Source of the DNA: Paludibacteraceae bacterium
GTDB taxonomy: Bacteria; Bacteroidota; Bacteroidia; Bacteroidales; Paludibacteraceae
Assembly (NCBI GenBank): GCA_017417025.1
Contig: JAFPZY010000042.1
Coordinates: forward strand, 1-64,000
Direction of reading: 5' to 3'
DNA length: 64,000 nucleotides
Shown here: positions 50,536-58,542 of the stretch, piece by piece
Numbering within the stretch: position 1 is the first letter of the stretch
Layout of the letters: each line of letters begins with the position of its first letter
Translations under genes and position numbers: made by a program
Notes under the pieces: model-generated
The model's input: the letters and a program-made list of their open reading frames with translations, nothing else
The model's database searches: none
What the model was told of the DNA's origin: nothing

Positions 50536-51590
50536 TTCTGCTGATATTCTTTCTGCTGCTTGCGCTAATGGTGTCGTTCCTGTGTTCGACGCTTGAGTCG
50601 GTGCTGATGAGCACCACGCTGAGCTACATCACCCTCCGTGAGAACGAAGGCTACAAGCCCGCCACCCTGATGAAAGCCTACAAGACCGAGCCGGAAAAAG
50701 CCCTTGCGGCTATTCTGTCGCTCAACACGATAGCCAACACCGTTGGCGCCGCCGGTGTGGGCAGGCAGGCCGTGGCAGTGTTCGGCGAGGTGTGGTTCGG
50801 CGTTGTGAGTGCCATAATGACACTGCTGATACTGATATTTGCGGAGATAATCCCGAAGACCATCGGGACCACCTACTGGAAGCACCTCATGGGCTTTACG
50901 GCACACGCTATACGCCTGCTAATAGCAGTGCTCTACCCCTTTGTTCTGCTAATACGCTGGGTGACAAGCCGTTTCCCCGAGCCGGAAGAGGCTGCCGTCA
51001 GCCGCGAAGAGGTCATTGCCATGGCCAATGTGGGCGAAGAGGAAGGCGTGATAGAAGAAGACGAGAACAAGATAATCCGCAACGTGATGCGGCTTGACGA
51101 CATCAAGGCTTATGACGTAATGACGCCGCGCGTCGTGGCAAGCATCGCACCCGAGCAGATGACGCTCAAGGAGTTCTACGACACCGACAAGTACGACCAC
51201 TTCTCGCGCATACCTGTCTATGCCGACTCACCGGAGTACATAACAGGCTATGTATTAAGGAACGACGTGCTCGAAGACCTTGCCGAAGACCACTTCAAGA
51301 AGACGCTGAAAGAGATAAAACGCCCGCTGCCGCAGTTCAACGAGGAAATGACAGTAGGCGACATCTTTGACCAGCTGCTGAAGCAGAAATCGCAAATCAG
51401 CATAGTGATTGACGAGTACGGCTGCTTCCAGGGGATACTGACGTTGGAGGACGTGATAGAGACCATATTCGGGTTAGAGATCATAGACGAAAACGACGAA
51501 GTGACAGACATGCAGCAGTACGCCCGCGAAAGATGGAAACAACGGCAGAAACGCTACAAACCGTTAGCGAAAAAGACCCCGGAAACATGA
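50532..51590 (+). CDS. CNNM/CorC-family membrane transporter
   Basis: 352 residues. N-terminal DUF21 domain with about four transmembrane segments (residues 1-25, 60-80, 90-112 and 125-150), containing STLESVLMSTTLSYI and AEIIPKTIGTTYW. Then two CBS domains (VMTPRVVASIAPEQ; GILTLEDVIETIFGLEI). The HlyC/CorC transporter domain of larger members is missing. Homologues export magnesium or other ions. Translationally coupled to lon. Confidence 0.9.
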   Translation: MILLIFFLLLALMVSFLCSTLESVLMSTTLSYITLRENEGYKPATLMKAYKTEPEKALAAILSLNTIANTVGAAGVGRQAVAVFGEVWFGVVSAIMTLLILIFAEIIPKTIGTTYWKHLMGFTAHAIRLLIAVLYPFVLLIRWVTSRFPEPEEAAVSREEVIAMANVGEEEGVIEEDENKIIRNVMRLDDIKAYDVMTPRVVASIAPEQMTLKEFYDTDKYDHFSRIPVYADSPEYITGYVLRNDVLEDLAEDHFKKTLKEIKRPLPQFNEEMTVGDIFDQLLKQKSQISIVIDEYGCFQGILTLEDVIETIFGLEIIDENDEVTDMQQYARERWKQRQKRYKPLAKKTPET

Positions 51591-51614
51591 TATGTGCCAC
51601 GCCGGAACGGCAAT

Positions 51615-53720
51615 ATGTCACAAAACATGAATTATCCAGACATAATATCATCGCGTACCGGCATCGCCGCCAAACAGGTGGATGCCACAATACGGCTTCT
51701 TGACGACAAAGCGACCATCCCCTTTATCGCCCGCTACAGGAAAGAGCGTACCGGCGGCCTGGACGAAGTGGAGATAGCCAGTATAAATGAGGAATACGCG
51801 CGCCTGCGCGAGCTTGAAGAGCGCAAAAAGACCGTCATCCGCAGCATAGAGGAGCAAGGGAAAATGAGCAACCAGTTGCGGCGGCGGATAGACGAATGCA
51901 CGGACAATGCGGAGCTGGAGGACATCTACCTGCCCTACAAGCCGCACCGCAAGACCCGCGCAGATGTGGCCCGCGAACACGGGCTACAGCCCCTTGCCGA
52001 CATGCTGATGAGGCAGCAGTACGGCCGACTAACGGCCACGGAAAGCGACCTTGAAGGGGCACGCGACATAATAGCGGAGACAGTGGCACAGGACACGCGG
52101 GCAAGGCAGGCGGTGAGACGGGAGTTCACCTACTCAGCCACACTGACAACCAAGCCGGTAAAAGAGAAAGAGGACACACCTGAAGCCCAGAACTACAGGG
52201 ACTATTTCGCCGTGAACGAACCACTGCGGCGCATCAGCAGCCACAGACTGCTCGCCATACGCCGCGCCGAAAAAGAGGGCTTCCTGCGTGCCGACATATC
52301 GCCGGACAAAGAGAAGTGCATAGAGAAACTATGCTCCCTGTTCGTCAAGAACGGCAGCGAGGCTGCACACCAGGTGCAGGCGGCAGTGGAAGACAGCTAC
52401 CGCAGACTGCTGAAGCCCGCAATAGAAACAGAGTTTGCCGCATTGAGCAAGGAACGTGCCGACACCGCCGCGATACAGATTTTCGCGCAGAACCTCAGGC
52501 AGTTGCTCATGGACTCGCCCCTCGGACAGAAAAGAGTGATAGCCATAGACCCGGGTTTCCGCACCGGCTGCAAGACCGTTGTGCTCAGCGCACAAGGCGA
52601 CCTTCTCCGGCACGAGGTGCTGCACCTGCGCATGATGAACTCCGCCCGACTGCTCTGCGAGCTCATACGGCAGTACGCGACAGAGGCCATAGCCATAGGC
52701 AACGGCACAGCAAGCCGCGAGACGGAGGAGTTTGTGCGCACAGTGATAGCAGGGATAGAGGCGGACAAACGGCCGCAAGTGTTCGTAGTGAGCGAGAACG
52801 GAGCATCGGTGTACTCTGCAAGCCAGACGGCAAGGGAGGAATTTCCGGACGAAGACGTGACAGTGAGGGGGGCGGTGTCGATAGGCCGCCGGCTGATGGA
52901 CCCGCTTGCGGAGTTGGTGAAGATAGACCCCAAGTCAATCGGCGTGGGACAATACCAGCACGATGTGGACCAGAAGAGACTGCGCGAGAGTTTGGAGCAG
53001 ACAGTGGAATCGGTTGTAAACCAGGTGGGTGTGGACGTGAACACCGCCAGCCGCTACCTGCTGACATATATATCAGGCGTTGGTCCTTCGCTGGCACAGA
53101 ACATAGTGGACTACCGCTCCGCCAACGGTCCGTTCAGCAGCCGCGAGCAGCTGAAAAAAGTGCCCAAACTCGGAGCCAAGACCTTTGAGCAGGCCGCCGG
53201 TTTCCTGCGCGTGAGCGGTTCCGGCAACCCGCTTGACAACTCGGCGGTACATCCGGAGAGATACGCGCTTGTGGAGCGCATGGCGCGCGATGCAGGCTGT
53301 ACTTTAGCAGAGCTGATACAGGACAAGCAGAAGCGGGAACAGATTGATATAGAGAAGTATGTGTCAGACGAAGCGGGCCTCCCCACCCTGACCGACATCA
53401 TGCACGAACTGGAGAAACCCGGACGGGACCCGAGGACACAGGCTGAAGAGTTCAGTTTCGACAACAGCGTCCACACCATAGACGACCTGCGCGAAGGCAT
53501 GGAACTGCCGGGCATAGTGACCAACATAGCCGCCTTCGGCGTGTTTGTGGACATAGGCGTGCACAAAGACGGGCTGGTGCACATCTCGCAACTTGCCGAC
53601 CGCCGCGTCAGCTCGCCGGACGAAGTGGTGAGACTGCACCAGAAAGTGCGTGTCAGAGTGCTTGAAGTGGAACACGACCGCGGCCGTATAAAACTGACAA
53701 TGAGAGGAATAAATAAATGA
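51615..53720 (+). CDS. tex: RNA-binding protein Tex
   Basis: 701 residues from MSQNMNYPD; a GTG 21 bases earlier is also in frame. Family order is complete: Tex N-terminal helices (IPFIARYRKERTGGLDEVEI), YqgF RNase H-like domain (AIDPGFRTGCKTVVLS), helix-hairpin-helix (GVGPSLAQNIVDYR) and C-terminal S1 domain (MELPGIVTNIAAFGVFVDIG). Tex influences transcription and RNA stability. The next gene begins 12 bases later. Confidence 0.96.
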   Translation: MSQNMNYPDIISSRTGIAAKQVDATIRLLDDKATIPFIARYRKERTGGLDEVEIASINEEYARLRELEERKKTVIRSIEEQGKMSNQLRRRIDECTDNAELEDIYLPYKPHRKTRADVAREHGLQPLADMLMRQQYGRLTATESDLEGARDIIAETVAQDTRARQAVRREFTYSATLTTKPVKEKEDTPEAQNYRDYFAVNEPLRRISSHRLLAIRRAEKEGFLRADISPDKEKCIEKLCSLFVKNGSEAAHQVQAAVEDSYRRLLKPAIETEFAALSKERADTAAIQIFAQNLRQLLMDSPLGQKRVIAIDPGFRTGCKTVVLSAQGDLLRHEVLHLRMMNSARLLCELIRQYATEAIAIGNGTASRETEEFVRTVIAGIEADKRPQVFVVSENGASVYSASQTAREEFPDEDVTVRGAVSIGRRLMDPLAELVKIDPKSIGVGQYQHDVDQKRLRESLEQTVESVVNQVGVDVNTASRYLLTYISGVGPSLAQNIVDYRSANGPFSSREQLKKVPKLGAKTFEQAAGFLRVSGSGNPLDNSAVHPERYALVERMARDAGCTLAELIQDKQKREQIDIEKYVSDEAGLPTLTDIMHELEKPGRDPRTQAEEFSFDNSVHTIDDLREGMELPGIVTNIAAFGVFVDIGVHKDGLVHISQLADRRVSSPDEVVRLHQKVRVRVLEVEHDRGRIKLTMRGINK

Positions 53721-53732
53721 TTGTTGATAGTT

Positions 53733-54632
53733 ATGACATACACGGTTAATGACAAAATGAGCCTCTTTCTGCAGAACGAGCATGAGGCGATACAGTTGAT
53801 AAACCGCCTCCACCTGCCACTCGGCGTTGGAGAAAAGACCATTGCGCAAGTGTGCGAAGAAGAAGGCATAGACCCGCACACCTTCATAAAAATGGCAAAC
53901 TACATATCCACATGCTCCGCGCGCCTCTGCCGCGACATGAGCCGTGCAGAGATATGGCAGAAAATAGACAATGCAAACCACAAAGAGCCAACAGACATAG
54001 AGACCGTGATGAGGTACATCAAGAACGGGCATACCTATTTCCTTGATTTCCAGCTGCCACGCATAAGGCAGGAACTGATTTCAGCCCTCGGACCAATTCT
54101 GGCGACAAGCAAGGTGGCTGTGCTCATCATACGCTTCTACGACGAATATGTGGAGGAAATACAAACACACATAGAACACGAGAACCAGAACGCCTTCCAC
54201 CTGCACAAGACAGACGACCGGCATATAGCCGACAAACTGAGCGAACTGAAGAACCTGATAATCAAGTTCTACCCAGGGAAGGCCGACAAAGAACTGTTTA
54301 CAGCCCTGCACGACATCAGCGAGATTGAAGAGGAACTGAAAATACACTGCGCCATAGAGGAAGACCTGCTTATACCCGCTCTCGGCAAACATGGACACGG
54401 CGAGGAGCCCGAACACACGCAGCATGAAAACGACGAAGAACTGAGCGCAAGAGAGAAAGAAGTGCTGAAAGAAGTGGTGAACGGCTTGAGCAACAAAGAG
54501 ATAGCCAACAAACTGAACATCTCGACACACACCGTAATATCGCACCGCAAGAACATCACCCGCAAACTGGATATTCACTCCGTAGCCGGACTCACCATCT
54601 ATGCGTTAGTGAACGGCTTAGCGGACTTGTAA
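53733..54632 (+). CDS. Hemerythrin-like sensor with LuxR-type DNA-binding domain
   Basis: 299 residues from MTYTVNDKM; the frame extends to a TTG at 53721. N-terminal RIC/ScdA-like segment (IAQVCEEEGIDPHTFIKMAN), then a helical hemerythrin-like domain with candidate metal ligands in NGHTYFLDFQLPRI, QTHIEHENQNAF and HCAIEEDLLIPAL. A C-terminal GerE/LuxR domain follows: LSAREKEVLKEVVNGLSNKE and HTVISHRKNITRKL. Probably a transcription factor sensing oxygen, nitric oxide or iron status through a diiron site. Follows tex and precedes tilS closely. Confidence 0.85.
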   Translation: MTYTVNDKMSLFLQNEHEAIQLINRLHLPLGVGEKTIAQVCEEEGIDPHTFIKMANYISTCSARLCRDMSRAEIWQKIDNANHKEPTDIETVMRYIKNGHTYFLDFQLPRIRQELISALGPILATSKVAVLIIRFYDEYVEEIQTHIEHENQNAFHLHKTDDRHIADKLSELKNLIIKFYPGKADKELFTALHDISEIEEELKIHCAIEEDLLIPALGKHGHGEEPEHTQHENDEELSAREKEVLKEVVNGLSNKEIANKLNISTHTVISHRKNITRKLDIHSVAGLTIYALVNGLADL

Positions 54633-54644
54633 GGCTTAGAGAGG

Positions 54645-55406
54645 ATGCTGCGCCGTGTACTTAAATATATCCGTGACAACGGTCTGCTGGAACGCAACGG
54701 GCGCGTGTTAGTCTGTGTGAGCGGCGGAGCCGACAGTGTAGCTTTGCTTGACGTTCTGCTTCGCGGCGGCTATGAGTGCGTAGTTGCCCATTGCAATTTC
54801 CATCTGCGCGGTGAAGAGTCAGACCGCGACGAGGCATTTGTGCGCGAATTGTGTGCGAAGCGGAACGTGCGACTGCTCGTGCAACACTTCGATACGCACG
54901 CCGCCGCGGAAAAAGACGGCAAGAGCATAGAACTGACAGCGCGGAGACTGCGGTACGAGTGGTTCGCGCAAGTGGGAGAAGAGGAAAATTGCAGCGCCAT
55001 AGCCGTCGCCCATCACCAGAACGACCAAGCGGAGACTGTGCTGATGAACCTGCGACGCGGAGCCGGCATAAGAGGGCTATGCGGTATGCGCCCGAAAAGC
55101 CCAAATCCGTGTGCGGAAAGCAGAATACCGGTGATACGTCCACTGCTGTGCACCACGCATGACTACATAAAACATTACCTGCTGGATATAAGGCATATAG
55201 ACTGGGTGGAGGACAGTACGAACAGCGACTGCAAATTCAGGCGCAACTCCATTCGCGCCGAGATAGGCGGCTACAGCAAAGCGGAAATAGAGCACATCGC
55301 GGCTACGGCACGCTACATGCAGGGGTACCTGGATATGATGGAAGGCAAGGACTCAATACAGGCGCGGGAAGCAAAAGAATATGAGGCTCAACGGCAGAAG
55401 AAATGA
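54645..55406 (+). CDS. tilS: tRNA(Ile)-lysidine synthase, short form
   Basis: Modifies C34 of the AUA-reading tRNA-Ile to lysidine. 253 residues: PP-loop CVSGGADSVALLDVL at residue 24, AVAHHQNDQAETVLMNLRRG and DSTNSDCKFRRNSIR are conserved. Bacteroidales TilS is usually over 400 residues, so both C-terminal domains are missing; the protein ends in a charged helix 19 bases before aroE, leaving no room for them. The N-terminal catalytic domain looks intact. Either a naturally short enzyme or a truncated one. Confidence 0.9.
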   Translation: MLRRVLKYIRDNGLLERNGRVLVCVSGGADSVALLDVLLRGGYECVVAHCNFHLRGEESDRDEAFVRELCAKRNVRLLVQHFDTHAAAEKDGKSIELTARRLRYEWFAQVGEEENCSAIAVAHHQNDQAETVLMNLRRGAGIRGLCGMRPKSPNPCAESRIPVIRPLLCTTHDYIKHYLLDIRHIDWVEDSTNSDCKFRRNSIRAEIGGYSKAEIEHIAATARYMQGYLDMMEGKDSIQAREAKEYEAQRQKK

Positions 55407-55424
55407 GACAGGACGGCAGGAGAG

Positions 55425-56144
55425 ATGAAGCACTACGGCATAATAGGCAAGCCTCTTGAACACTCGTGGTCGGCACGGTGGTTCACAGAAATGTTCCGGC
55501 GCGAAGGCATAGACGCAGACTACAAAGCTTTTGAGACAGAGGCGGACACCATCCTGCCGCCGGTCCCGCTTGACGGTTTCAATGTCACCTGCCCTTACAA
55601 GGAGGCGGTGATACCGCTGCTTGACGAGGCAGACGCGACAGCGGCGGAGATAGGTGCGGTGAACACGGTGGTGCGACTCGCTTCGGGGCGGCTGAAAGGA
55701 TACAACACGGACTGGAAAGGGTTTACTGCCGCCGTGAGACCGCTGCTGCAAAAGGACATGCGCGCAATAGTGCTGGGCACGGGAGGAGCCGCCAAAGCAG
55801 TGGTTTATGCGCTTGAAAAGCTCGGCGTGGAAGCAACAACGGTGAGCCGGAATGCGCAGAGGGGACTCCCCTACTCCGCTCTGACAGAGGAGACAATAGC
55901 CGAGCACAGGCTAATAGTGAACTGCACGCCGCTGGGCATGTACCCGCAGACAGAGGGCAAGCCACAGATTCCATACGAGGGAATAGGCGCAGGGCATGTG
56001 CTGTATGACTGCATCTACAACCCCGAGGAGACACTTTTCCTGCGCGAAGGACGGCAACGCGGAGCACGGACGGAAAACGGGTTAGGCATGCTGACAGGCC
56101 AGGCAAAGGCAGCATGGGAACTATGGAGCGCAGCAAAGGAATGA
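55425..56144 (+). CDS. aroE: Shikimate dehydrogenase
   Basis: 239 residues, NADP-dependent reduction of 3-dehydroshikimate. The substrate site shows GKPLEHSWSARWF and FNVTCPYKEAVIPLLDE (catalytic Lys), then GAVNTVV and YNTDWKGF. The Rossmann motif is VLGTGGAAKAVVYAL, and the C-terminal block is NGLGMLTGQAKAAW. The short form typical of Bacteroidales. No link to aroK (7.7 kb) in this window. Confidence 0.95.
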   Translation: MKHYGIIGKPLEHSWSARWFTEMFRREGIDADYKAFETEADTILPPVPLDGFNVTCPYKEAVIPLLDEADATAAEIGAVNTVVRLASGRLKGYNTDWKGFTAAVRPLLQKDMRAIVLGTGGAAKAVVYALEKLGVEATTVSRNAQRGLPYSALTEETIAEHRLIVNCTPLGMYPQTEGKPQIPYEGIGAGHVLYDCIYNPEETLFLREGRQRGARTENGLGMLTGQAKAAWELWSAAKE

Positions 56145-56181
56145 AATAAAATGACACTTTATGAAAAAAAGCCTGTGTGCA

Positions 56182-56213
56182 TTTGCGTATGCGGGATTTA
56201 TTGTTTAACTTTG
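56182..56213 (+). promoter_or_regulatory. Promoter of the DUF4831 gene
   Basis: TTTG (56182-56185), 20 bases, TAACTTTG (56206-56213). Confidence 0.75.
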
Positions 56214-56261
56214 CAGCCTGAAACAAAATAACACAATGAACACATATAAAACACTACGAAA

Positions 56262-57185
56262 ATGAACAAGAAGATATTGATACTGCTGGCAGCGGCGATA
56301 TGCTGCATGCCGGCAATAAAGAGCCAAGAGACGAAAGCTACGGCAGCAGGCCAGGAAGCGAAAGCGACGGCAAGTCAGGAAGCGAAAGTGACCAGCAATG
56401 GGGCACTCAGTTTTCATGTGAGCTACACCGAGGAAGAGACCAAGAGAGGGGAGTTGTACCAGTACAGCGAGCGCTATTTGGGCACATCGGACGTGATAAA
56501 AGAAGACGGGACCAGCTACAGGCTGCTGAGCATAGACATGAGGCAGTCTCCTGATGCCGCCAAGAGCGGCAACGGCGGTAACGGGAAGAATATCAATGGC
56601 GGCGGCGAAGGGAAGAGCGGCAATATAGGCGGCAAGGGGAAGGATATCAAAATAGGCGGCAGAGAGAAGAGAAGACTCCAACTGCCCGCCCCGCTGAACG
56701 AGGAGACTCTGACCGCCACCAACACCGCCAAGAAAGCCGAAGGCGTGGCAAAACAGATATACCGCCTGCGCGAGGCGCGAGTGAGCATAGTGAGCGGCGA
56801 GGCAGAACATGCACCTGCCGACGGCATGGCAATGGAGGTGTCACTGCGCGAACTGAAAGAGATGGAAAAACAACTGACAGAGCTGTTCACCGGCTCAACA
56901 AGGACCTCCGCACAGCACATAAACATACGCTATGAAATTGAGGAAAGTCTGGAGGCAGAGAGCGAAGAGGTGCTGATGCGCTTCTCGAAACATGCAGGTC
57001 CGGTGGACGCAGACGACCTGAGCGGAGAACCCGTATATCTGAAAATAACGAGGGTCATAGGGCCGAAAGAAGACGGCGGAAAGAAGAAAAAGAAAAACGA
57101 ACAGGCAGAGCAGGAAGTGAAAGAGATGAAGATAACAGTGGAATACGACGGACACAAACTGCTGCAGCGGACGCTGAAGAAATAA
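56262..57185 (+). CDS. DUF4831 family secreted protein
   Basis: 307 residues with signal peptide (ILILLAAAICCMPAIKS). Two Ala/Thr/Gln-rich repeats follow (residues 23-43), then LSFHVSYTEEETKRGELYQY. A Gly/Asn-rich low-complexity insert (about 107-135) is followed by the DUF4831 core: LNEETLTATNTAKKAEGVAK, QIYRLREARVSIVSGEAEH and ELKEMEKQLTELFTG. The C-terminus is Lys-rich. Probably periplasmic; function unknown. Downstream is a PorD-family gene and recN, a usual Bacteroidales order. Confidence 0.8.
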   Translation: MNKKILILLAAAICCMPAIKSQETKATAAGQEAKATASQEAKVTSNGALSFHVSYTEEETKRGELYQYSERYLGTSDVIKEDGTSYRLLSIDMRQSPDAAKSGNGGNGKNINGGGEGKSGNIGGKGKDIKIGGREKRRLQLPAPLNEETLTATNTAKKAEGVAKQIYRLREARVSIVSGEAEHAPADGMAMEVSLRELKEMEKQLTELFTGSTRTSAQHINIRYEIEESLEAESEEVLMRFSKHAGPVDADDLSGEPVYLKITRVIGPKEDGGKKKKKNEQAEQEVKEMKITVEYDGHKLLQRTLKK

Positions 57186-57265
57186 GAGCTCCGGCACTGA
57201 AGAAACAAGAGTCCCGGGCACTGAAGAAACAAGAGCAGAGGACACTGAAGAAACAAGAGATTCCT
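57174..57265. repeat. 23/24-base tandem repeats at the 3' end of the DUF4831 gene
   Basis: CTGAAGAAATAAGAG at the stop codon is followed by three CACTGAAGAAACAAGAG copies (57195, 57219, 57243). The stop TAA is changed to CAA in the copies. Confidence 0.85.
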
Positions 57266-57297
57266 CCACGCGGGAAACAAAAGCAGAGGACAACGAT

Positions 57298-58206
57298 ATG
57301 AGACTAAAGACACTGGCAATAATGCTGTTATGCTGCGTGCAATGGATGTGCGCGCAGGAACTGAAGTGCACTGTGACAGTGAACTCGGACAAGATAGAAG
57401 GCAGCAGCAAGAGCATGTTTGAAGCCCTTCAGCAGAGCCTGACCGAACTGATGAACAACACAAGGTGGACAAACATGGTGTTTGCCGAGCAGGAGCGGAT
57501 AGAATGCACACTGATGCTGATAGTGAACAGCGTGAGCCCCGAAGGCTTGATGGACGCGACCATGCAGCTGCAAAGCCGGCGGCCCGTATATAACACAAAC
57601 TACTCCACCCCCCTGCTGAACATAAGCGACAACAACTTCGCCTTCACCTACAAGGAGTTTGACCGCGTGGAGATACAGGCGACACAGTTCACCAGCAACC
57701 TTGCAGCCCTGATAGCCTACTACAGCTACCTGATAATAGGCTTCGACATGGACAGCTACAGCAGACTCGGCGGCACTCCGTGCTTCCAGAAGTGCGAGGA
57801 GATATGCAACATGGCGCAAGGCGCGTCGATAGAACAGGCAGAGGCGGCAGGCTGGAAAGCCTTCGGGAACAACAAGAACCGCTTCGCGCTGATAAACAAC
57901 CTGCTTGACGAGGCATTCAAAGATTTCAGGGGGTATTTTTACGAGTACCACCGCCTCGGTTTGGACGAGATGGCTGCCAATGCGGGCAACGGCAGAGCAC
58001 GCATAGCAGGCGGCATAGAAGTGCTGAAGAGCGCATACAAAGCGCGCCCCGGGACATACATAACAGGTGTGTTCCTCGATGCGAAGAACGATGAGCTGGT
58101 GCAACTGTTCAAACAGGGGACCGACGCGGAGAAGAAGACTGTGGTGGGCGTGCTGACAGAGGTGGACCCGACAAGGAGCGAGCAGTATGAGAAGATAAGT
58201 GAGTAG
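57298..58206 (+). CDS. porD: DUF4835 (PorD-family) secreted protein
   Basis: 302 residues with signal peptide (LAIMLLCCVQWMCAQ). DUF4835 pattern: ELKCTVTVNSDKIEGSSKSM, FEALQQSLTELMNNTRWT, STPLLNISDNNFAFTYKEFD and LIIGFDMDSYSRLGG. The family is named PorD in some type IX secretion annotations; direct evidence of mechanism is limited. porU and porV in the same window fit a type IX-secreting organism. Preceded by a repeat-filled spacer and followed by a 336-base repeat region before recN. Confidence 0.82.
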   Translation: MRLKTLAIMLLCCVQWMCAQELKCTVTVNSDKIEGSSKSMFEALQQSLTELMNNTRWTNMVFAEQERIECTLMLIVNSVSPEGLMDATMQLQSRRPVYNTNYSTPLLNISDNNFAFTYKEFDRVEIQATQFTSNLAALIAYYSYLIIGFDMDSYSRLGGTPCFQKCEEICNMAQGASIEQAEAAGWKAFGNNKNRFALINNLLDEAFKDFRGYFYEYHRLGLDEMAANAGNGRARIAGGIEVLKSAYKARPGTYITGVFLDAKNDELVQLFKQGTDAEKKTVVGVLTEVDPTRSEQYEKISE

Positions 58207-58542
58207 GTTTTGAGTCGAAAGTCTGATTATTAGTCGAAAGTCAAAAGTCGAAAGTCGAAAGCCTAATTAGACAGGAGGAACGGCAAAGAAACCGGAATAA
58301 GAGAAGGGAATAAGAAAAGGGAATAAGAAAAGGGAATAAGAAAAGGGACGGCGTGATACGGTAGTGATACGGTAGTGTGACGGTACGGGACAGCAAAAAA
58401 GACAGCCGCTGTGAGGGTACTGCAAGGGTACTGCGAGGGTAGAAACTATAGAAAGTTGAAGGTTGAGAGTTGAGAAATGAAGGCAGAAAGTTGAAGGCTG
58501 AGAGTTGAGAGTTGAAAGTTGAAAGATGAGAGATGAGGGGTT
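58207..58542. repeat. 336-base repeat-filled gap before recN
   Basis: In order: GTCGAAA heptads (58211-58263), GGGAATAAGAAAA units (58296-58347), the triple 11-mer copy 4 (58348-58389), GGGTACTGCAA/GGGTACTGCGA units (58416-58442) and GTTGAGA/GTTGAAA heptads (58451-58540) reaching the recN start. No gene or clear promoter was seen. Confidence 0.85.
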
